Below, in pieces: positions 7,125 through 10,409 of a stretch of DNA of 10,409 nt (positions are counted from its first letter, which is position 1; each line of letters opens with the position of its first letter). Position numbers and translations under genes: made by a program. The stretch is from Muribaculaceae bacterium. GTDB taxonomy: Bacteria; Bacteroidota; Bacteroidia; Bacteroidales; Muribaculaceae. Under the pieces are notes generated by a model, which worked only from the letters and a program-made list of their open reading frames with translations, did not search any database and had not been told where the DNA came from. The stretch is from positions 1 through 10,409 of the forward strand of contig JAIDPP010000163.1 of assembly GCA_029062725.1 (NCBI GenBank), read 5' to 3'.

Positions 7125-10109
7125 CTATCGCCCCATCTCCGATTTCCCGGGAATAGGAAATGCATCCGTTTCCGACGGAATCGACCATAACGCATCCTCG
7201 CCGGTCATCTTCCAAGCCTTGTCAACCTTTGTATAGGTGTCAGGATCTATCGCCTCGCTCTTTTTGGTAAGGATCTTGACGCTGCTGTTGTTCCAATGAT
7301 CCATCACCGACTTGCTTGAAGCCTCCGGATCCCATAATACTTTTCCCTTTTCGTGGGCTACTGTATTATAGTCGGTCCATGAGTTGAACTTGGCAAGTGA
7401 GAGGAGGCGCTGCTGGCTGACGCTATGCCCGACAGAACCGGCGAACGGGAATCCTCTTCCCGGCCCGTCGCCCGTATTGAGGCAGTCGCGGAGAATACTG
7501 TTATCCTGAAGTTTACCGACAAGTCCTCCAACATTAGCGTTGCCATTCTTGCTGTGGATATTCCCCGCATTGACACACTGGGAAACGATAACGACGTTTT
7601 CCTCGAACTCCAGGCATGATTTGGTTATGGCGTTAAGGCCTCCCGCAACTGAGGCGGCCGTTCCGGCGAGGATGAATGGCACCGCCGCACCTCCCGTAGC
7701 TATCGCGCCGCCAATCATAGCGGCCGCGCCGACCACGATGCAGACACCCGACACCACCTCATGAATGATTTCGTTGGTCTGATGGATTTTCTCAAGATGC
7801 TCTTCCCTCTCCTCGCGCGCGATATTGATGTTCTCGTTGAATTTCTCGTCCCCTCCATCACTCTCATAAAACGAAAGGATCTCATCCACATTCCCCGGAT
7901 AACGAGTCAATAGCACCGATCGGTTGAAGTCATGAAGGTTGAAGGAGCCATTCTTGCGCATGGCGGCCATCTCGGCCTTGATGTCATGGTTGATCTCATT
8001 GATTTCCTGTGACAGTGCTGTGGAAAGCTTTTCGACTTCCTCATCTGCGACCATCTCCATGAGTCCGCTCGTCCAGAGGGTAAGGTCGGTATAGAGAAGG
8101 CCGGCATCGGCGGTTGTCTCCGAAATATGCAGCACGAGCTCAAGGGTCTCGCTGATTGATTCTATTGCATGGCCTGAAACCGCCATGACCGGACCCAGGA
8201 TACCCATCACGATTTCAGCCCCGCCTATCACACATTCCGTAATGTTCATAGCGGTCCATTCGCGCGGATCACCGATCTCTCCGACAATTCCTCCCGCAGC
8301 TCCGTTTCCGGAATAGTCGATATCACCGAAATTCCCGCAATAGTGAATGATGGTGTTGTTGCCGGCCATACCGCAGACTCCGCCGAGGTTTATGCCGGTG
8401 CCGGTGACGCTCCCGTAATTATGATCGAGGGCGAGGGAGCCGAAAGTGGTCTTGCCGACAATCCCGGCCACATAATCCTTTCCTGATACCGCCCCAAGAT
8501 TGATGGCATTGTGAGTAACTGCGATGGATGTATTCCCCGCGATACCGCCGACATACCTGTCGCCCGAGACATTACCTCTGTTGAATACTGCGTAGGTGCC
8601 GGTCTGTCCCTCACCTGAGAGGCCTCCCACACAGTCGGTGCCTTTAACTTCGCCATCATTCGAGCAGTAACGGAGCATGACGTTATTGAACATATATGCA
8701 TCCCTCTCCCCACCCTTGATACGCGAACTGCCGACAAGGCCTCCCACTCCGGTATGGCCCGAGACCTCTCCGGAATTGGAGCATGAAAGGAGAGTCGCCG
8801 TGCCAACTCCGCCGATTAATCCTCCGGCGCCTATTCCGGTGTTCTTTTTATCCGAGGAATTGTAACGGGCGGCTCCGGAGATTCGTCCCCTATTCGATGA
8901 CGAAGCGGCCTGAATAGTGTCGCAGGAGCCTATGAGACCTCCGGCTCCGGCATATTCGCTCGTTACGGTGGAAGAATTACGACATGAGTTCAGGACTATC
9001 GATGAATACAGTCCTCCTCCTCCGACGATTCCGCCGGCATTATATGAAGCCTTCACGGTGTTATCGGTAGAATTGCAGTCCTGAAATAATACTCTCGTGT
9101 GCATGTCGGCCGCCCCCAATAAACCGCCTGCCGAAACAGATTGGTCGCTTCCTGAGATCTCGCTTCCCGAAACCTCGCAATTCAACATGGAGAGAATCCC
9201 ACGGTCACCTCCCGACATAAGGGAGACGCCGACAAGGGCTCCGGCGGCAAAATTTCCGGTCACGGAGGAATTGGATATCTTCACGTCGTAGATTGCAGCG
9301 TTATGTACATACCCGAACAGCCCGACAGCCGCCGAGTTGGGACGGTCGATAATCAAGGTGGTAAGGTCTCCTCCGTGGTAATGCCCCCGGAAAGGGAGGG
9401 CGGAATTGGCGCCGATCGGAAGCCAGCCATACCTGCGGTCGGCCTCACGCGAGGCCTGATACATATCTATCTTTCCTGTCTGGCGAAAATGTGTTTCCTC
9501 TGTGACAAGACTGTTGCTATCCTCACTGTTGACAATCTGCGCCAGCTTGATCAGACTGTTGTAAGAGCTGATTTCGTAAGGTTCTTCGACTGTCCCCTTT
9601 CCGGGCAGTCCGATCTTTTCATCAAAGGTGTCAAGCACGGTGACCATACCGTTCTTTACCTCCACGCGGCTGCCGAGCCCGAACTGCGTGGTCGTGAAGG
9701 TATCGGCAAGGTCGGAAAGTTGAGGATTATCCTCAATCGGATATTCAAAGTAGAGCAGACGGTAGATGCCGTCGGCGAGTCCGGAGGTCAGGCTGAGATG
9801 CGACTGCCGTTCGGAACGGCGGTGGATGCCGTCGCGCTTTATCACGCTTCCATCGGGAGCCTCAATGGCCAGTGTGAACAATCGGGATTCAAATCCCGTA
9901 GCCTCGGGGCCGAGGGTCATCTCGCTGGTGGGACCTATATAGCGGTCGGTTTCCTCATCTCCCCCGCCAGGATTCAGGGAATCGTCATGGCAGCCGGAGG
10001 GAAGCAGGAGCGCCGCAACAGCAAAAGCCGCCGACATGCATCGTCGCAGGATGGCACCGGTCAGGTTAGATTTGGCTTCCTCTCCGGAAGCTATATCCTG
10101 ATGTTTCAT
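7125..10109 (-). CDS. Large GLUG-repeat surface lipoprotein with helical insertion
   Basis: A 994-aa lipoprotein. The signal peptide has an arginine pair (LRRC), a hydrophobic core and lipobox LPSGC with lipidated C40. HDDS after the cysteine suggests Bacteroidetes-type export to the cell surface. Residues 60-165 look like a beta-sandwich with an ADGIYRLLYF segment. Residues 170-182 (GKGTVEEPYEISS) and 229-267 form the cap of a beta-helix. GLUG-type repeats occur at 328, 359, 390, 429, 456, 495, 521, 548, 576, 606 and 861. Between the last two the helix is broken by about 210 residues of predicted alpha-helix. The C-terminus (885-994) is a non-repeat cap ending in WSIPS and FPIP. It is the first gene of the probable operon, behind a -7 box at 10155-10162. 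Fold and location follow from sequence; the biological role is unknown. An alternative Met at residue 25 would remove the arginine pair and is less likely. Confidence 0.9.
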   Translation of the reverse strand: MKHQDIASGEEAKSNLTGAILRRCMSAAFAVAALLLPSGCHDDSLNPGGGDEETDRYIGPTSEMTLGPEATGFESRLFTLAIEAPDGSVIKRDGIHRRSERQSHLSLTSGLADGIYRLLYFEYPIEDNPQLSDLADTFTTTQFGLGSRVEVKNGMVTVLDTFDEKIGLPGKGTVEEPYEISSYNSLIKLAQIVNSEDSNSLVTEETHFRQTGKIDMYQASREADRRYGWLPIGANSALPFRGHYHGGDLTTLIIDRPNSAAVGLFGYVHNAAIYDVKISNSSVTGNFAAGALVGVSLMSGGDRGILSMLNCEVSGSEISGSDQSVSAGGLLGAADMHTRVLFQDCNSTDNTVKASYNAGGIVGGGGLYSSIVLNSCRNSSTVTSEYAGAGGLIGSCDTIQAASSSNRGRISGAARYNSSDKKNTGIGAGGLIGGVGTATLLSCSNSGEVSGHTGVGGLVGSSRIKGGERDAYMFNNVMLRYCSNDGEVKGTDCVGGLSGEGQTGTYAVFNRGNVSGDRYVGGIAGNTSIAVTHNAINLGAVSGKDYVAGIVGKTTFGSLALDHNYGSVTGTGINLGGVCGMAGNNTIIHYCGNFGDIDYSGNGAAGGIVGEIGDPREWTAMNITECVIGGAEIVMGILGPVMAVSGHAIESISETLELVLHISETTADAGLLYTDLTLWTSGLMEMVADEEVEKLSTALSQEINEINHDIKAEMAAMRKNGSFNLHDFNRSVLLTRYPGNVDEILSFYESDGGDEKFNENINIAREEREEHLEKIHQTNEIIHEVVSGVCIVVGAAAMIGGAIATGGAAVPFILAGTAASVAGGLNAITKSCLEFEENVVIVSQCVNAGNIHSKNGNANVGGLVGKLQDNSILRDCLNTGDGPGRGFPFAGSVGHSVSQQRLLSLAKFNSWTDYNTVAHEKGKVLWDPEASSKSVMDHWNNSSVKILTKKSEAIDPDTYTKVDKAWKMTGEDALWSIPSETDAFPIPGKSEMGR
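7599..8231 (-). other. Helical, partly hydrophobic domain inserted in the GLUG beta-helix
   Basis: Residues about 627-837 of the 994-aa lipoprotein have none of the GG[IV]xG spacing found on both sides. The interruption sits inside one repeat: the unit begins ITECV (623-627) and the same kind of strand resumes as IVSQCVNAGN (841-850). Residues 629-660 are hydrophobic to amphipathic (AEIVMGILGPVMAVSG and onward). Residues 686-718 and 756-785 are charged with heptad-like helix character. Residues 786-826 are a long Gly/Ala/Ile/Val-rich stretch with one Pro near the middle (GAAAMIGGAIATGG, then AAVPFILAGTAAS). That arrangement, long helices around a hydrophobic hairpin, recalls alpha-pore-forming toxins, but this is analogy only and no homology was tested. 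Confidence 0.6.
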
Positions 10110-10154
10110 TTCAAGTAAAGGTTTGTGTAAAGTTTTAAAGAAGTTTAACTCCTA

Positions 10155-10162
10155 CAAAAATA
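10155..10162 (-). promoter_or_regulatory. Bacteroidetes -7 box ahead of the GLUG operon
   Basis: On the minus strand these bases read TATTTTTG, an exact match to the Bacteroidetes -7 element TAnnTTTG. A start site just downstream would leave a leader of about 40 nt before the ATG at 10109. A TTTG (10178-10175) lies upstream, but only 12 nt separate it from the -7 box, not the usual 19-21, so a proper -33 box is missing. That would fit a promoter needing an activator. Confidence 0.45.
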
Positions 10163-10191
10163 GTATTCTTATATCAAAAGAACGCTATTTT
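10157..10191. repeat. Interrupted inverted repeat overlapping the -7 box
   Basis: AAAATAG (10157-10163) pairs with CTATTTT (10185-10191), and after two mismatched positions TTCTT (10166-10170) pairs with AAGAA (10178-10182), leaving a 7-nt loop. It covers most of the -7 element, so it could be an operator. Read on the minus strand it is a hairpin ending in T residues, so it could instead be a weak terminator for the AraC-type gene. Confidence 0.4.
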
Positions 10192-10194
10192 CCG

Positions 10195-10223
10195 TGCGAC
10201 AATTATATCGCGAGGATGCGACA
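10195..10223. promoter_or_regulatory. Direct repeat TGCGACA with 22-bp period, candidate activator site
   Basis: TGCGACA occurs at 10195-10201 and again at 10217-10223, the same way round and 22 bp apart, about two helical turns. This lies some 45-75 bp upstream of the expected start site of the GLUG operon. AraC-family proteins typically bind direct repeats with a spacing near 21 bp, and an AraC-type gene ends only 10 bp further on. Binding by that protein is inference. Confidence 0.4.
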
Positions 10224-10232
10224 TTTTGTATA

Positions 10233-10406
10233 TTACTGTAAATCAGAATTATTTATCTCTCTTGCTGCATCCCTGTATTGTGAAGGCGACATGGCGTAAC
10301 GATCTTTGAAGGCCCGTTGCAAGGTACGCGCCGTGCCGAATCCGAGCCGTGAGGCCAGTTCGGCTCTGGATTCATTTGAATACGCCCCCCACTTTCGACG
10401 GGCCTC
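10233..10406 (-). CDS. AraC-family transcriptional regulator, C-terminal fragment
   Basis: The last 57 codons read as the end of an AraC-type helix-turn-helix domain. RAELASRLGFGTARTLQRAF matches the second HTH, and KDRYAMSPSQYRDAA matches the conserved K-[RK]-[FY]-G-x-[ST]-P-x-x-[FY]-R ending. The stop is at 10233-10235. In the same frame the window's last three bases read TAA on the minus strand, so the open frame closes right at the edge and no start codon is present. The upstream part must be in another frame, be broken by a stop, or be absent. A run of six G (10385-10390) is a possible slip or error site, although the residues before it (EARRKW) also look AraC-like. The neighbouring direct repeats and the shared direction suggest it may control the GLUG operon. 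Confidence 0.65.
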   Translation of the reverse strand, partial: EARRKWGAYSNESRAELASRLGFGTARTLQRAFKDRYAMSPSQYRDAAREINNSDLQ

Positions 10407-10409
10407 TTA

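Noticed and set aside
7087..7215. Longer N-terminus for the second GLUG lipoprotein (start at 7215)
   Set aside because: The extra 43 residues overlap the preceding gene and would place the signal peptide and lipobox internally.
9303..10118. A 271-codon open frame on the plus strand
   Set aside because: It lies antisense to the 5' end of the 994-aa lipoprotein gene and has no recognisable domain.
1353..10191. Inverted repeats at 1353-1392 and 10157-10191 as ends of a mobile or invertible segment
   Set aside because: They share only AT-rich heptamers; the flanking and spacer bases differ, and the enclosed genes include ordinary transporters.

Overview
The window looks like Bacteroidales chromosome, probably a gut commensal of the Bacteroides or Muribaculaceae type. 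The evidence is a Bacteroidetes-style tyrosine recombinase, a short (485 aa) CstA, large GLUG-repeat lipoproteins with acidic residues after the lipid-carrying cysteine, and a TAnnTTTG-type -7 box. No rRNA, tRNA, CRISPR array or insertion sequence is visible. Every gene I can support lies on the minus strand, so the window is best read from right to left.

Right edge (10192-10409): the last 57 codons of an AraC-family DNA-binding domain, closed by an in-frame TAA at the very edge. A short regulatory gap (10110-10232) follows. It holds a 7-bp direct repeat with a 22-bp period, an inverted repeat and a -7 box in front of the surface-protein genes.

Surface-protein block (4106-10109): two large GLUG-repeat lipoprotein loci of almost equal size. 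The first (7125-10109) encodes 994 aa and is intact. A roughly 210-residue helical segment with a long Gly/Ala-rich hydrophobic stretch interrupts its beta-helix. The second (4106-7086) appears as two overlapping frames of 446 and 550 aa. Only the first has a signal peptide, and one extra base would join them into 993 aa, so I read this as one gene with a single-base frameshift.

Transporter block (1427-4080): cstA (peptide or pyruvate transporter of the carbon-starvation family) begins only 25 bp after the second GLUG locus and ends in a strong terminator. A CaCA-superfamily cation antiporter with Asp in place of Glu in both ion-binding repeats follows.

Left end (1-1353): a complete tyrosine recombinase. 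A perfect 12-bp inverted repeat overlaps its start codon. Beyond its 3' end are two small hairpins and no recognisable gene.

A plausible reading is that an AraC-type regulator controls a two-gene surface adhesin or effector operon placed next to ordinary transporters, with a site-specific recombinase nearby. A functional link between the recombinase and the surface genes is speculation.
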